NCBI GenBank assembly: GCA_003168235.1
Contig: PMSZ01000405.1
Coordinates: 1 to 12,152, forward strand
DNA from: Acidobacteriaceae bacterium
GTDB taxonomy: Bacteria; Acidobacteriota; Terriglobia; Terriglobales; Acidobacteriaceae
DNA length: 12,152 nt
Direction: 5' to 3'
Shown here: piece by piece, positions 12,137 through 12,152 of the stretch
How the letters are laid out: the number at the start of each line of letters is the position of its first letter
How positions within the stretch are numbered: position 1 is the first letter of the stretch
Program-made: the position numbers and the translations under genes
The notes under the pieces: model-generated
Seen by the model: only the letters and a program-made list of their open reading frames with translations
The model's database searches: none
Told to the model about the DNA's origin: nothing

Positions 12137-12152
12137 TGGGAAACCTGATTAT

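Overview
The window looks like a chromosomal stretch from a moderately GC-rich, free-living Gram-negative bacterium. The gene set best fits an Acidobacteriota (Koribacter/Terriglobia-like) genome: an ECF sigma operon carrying B-box zinc-finger, LiaF-type membrane and DUF4097 modules, a Tat-exported spermidine-dehydrogenase-like flavoprotein, a class II fructose-1,6-bisphosphatase and a DinB-like protein. This placement is inferred from protein resemblance only. I see no rRNA, tRNA, CRISPR array, phage gene or transposase.

Layout. Positions 1-381 (+) hold the C-terminus of a phosphoesterase (phospholipase C/acid phosphatase family). It converges, across a repeat-rich 80-bp spacer with a hairpin, on a tightly packed minus-strand operon (4390 down to 462): ECF sigma factor, zinc-binding anti-sigma factor, a B-box/TM2/LiaF-type membrane protein, and a LiaF-type/DUF4097 beta-solenoid protein. 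The junctions are TGATG, ATGA and an 8-bp overlap, so the four genes are probably translationally coupled. A good ECF-type promoter (4466-4494) precedes the TTG start of the sigma gene. The likely role is autoregulated cell-envelope stress sensing.

Upstream, also on the minus strand, lie a VapBC-type toxin-antitoxin pair (5365-4692) with a probably leaderless promoter, and glpX (6453-5419). Next come an AhpD/carboxymuconolactone-decarboxylase-like gene (6650-7051, +), a GNAT acetyltransferase (7613-7056, -), two small hypothetical genes overlapping tail to tail (7729-7899 + and 8113-7868 -), a glutaryl-CoA dehydrogenase (9379-8183, -), a DinB-like protein (9593-10066, +) and a Tat-signal FAD amine-oxidase-type protein (12039-10072, -).

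A pattern not explained by the genes is a set of short tandem duplications (unit 14-15 bp) at gene edges: 448-473, 6606-6650, 10085-10109 and 12107-12136. One copies a stop codon with its preceding codons. Another copies a start region and creates a chain of overlapping micro-ORFs. Apart from the sigma/anti-sigma/envelope operon and the VapBC pair, the genes are single-gene units with no obvious shared pathway.
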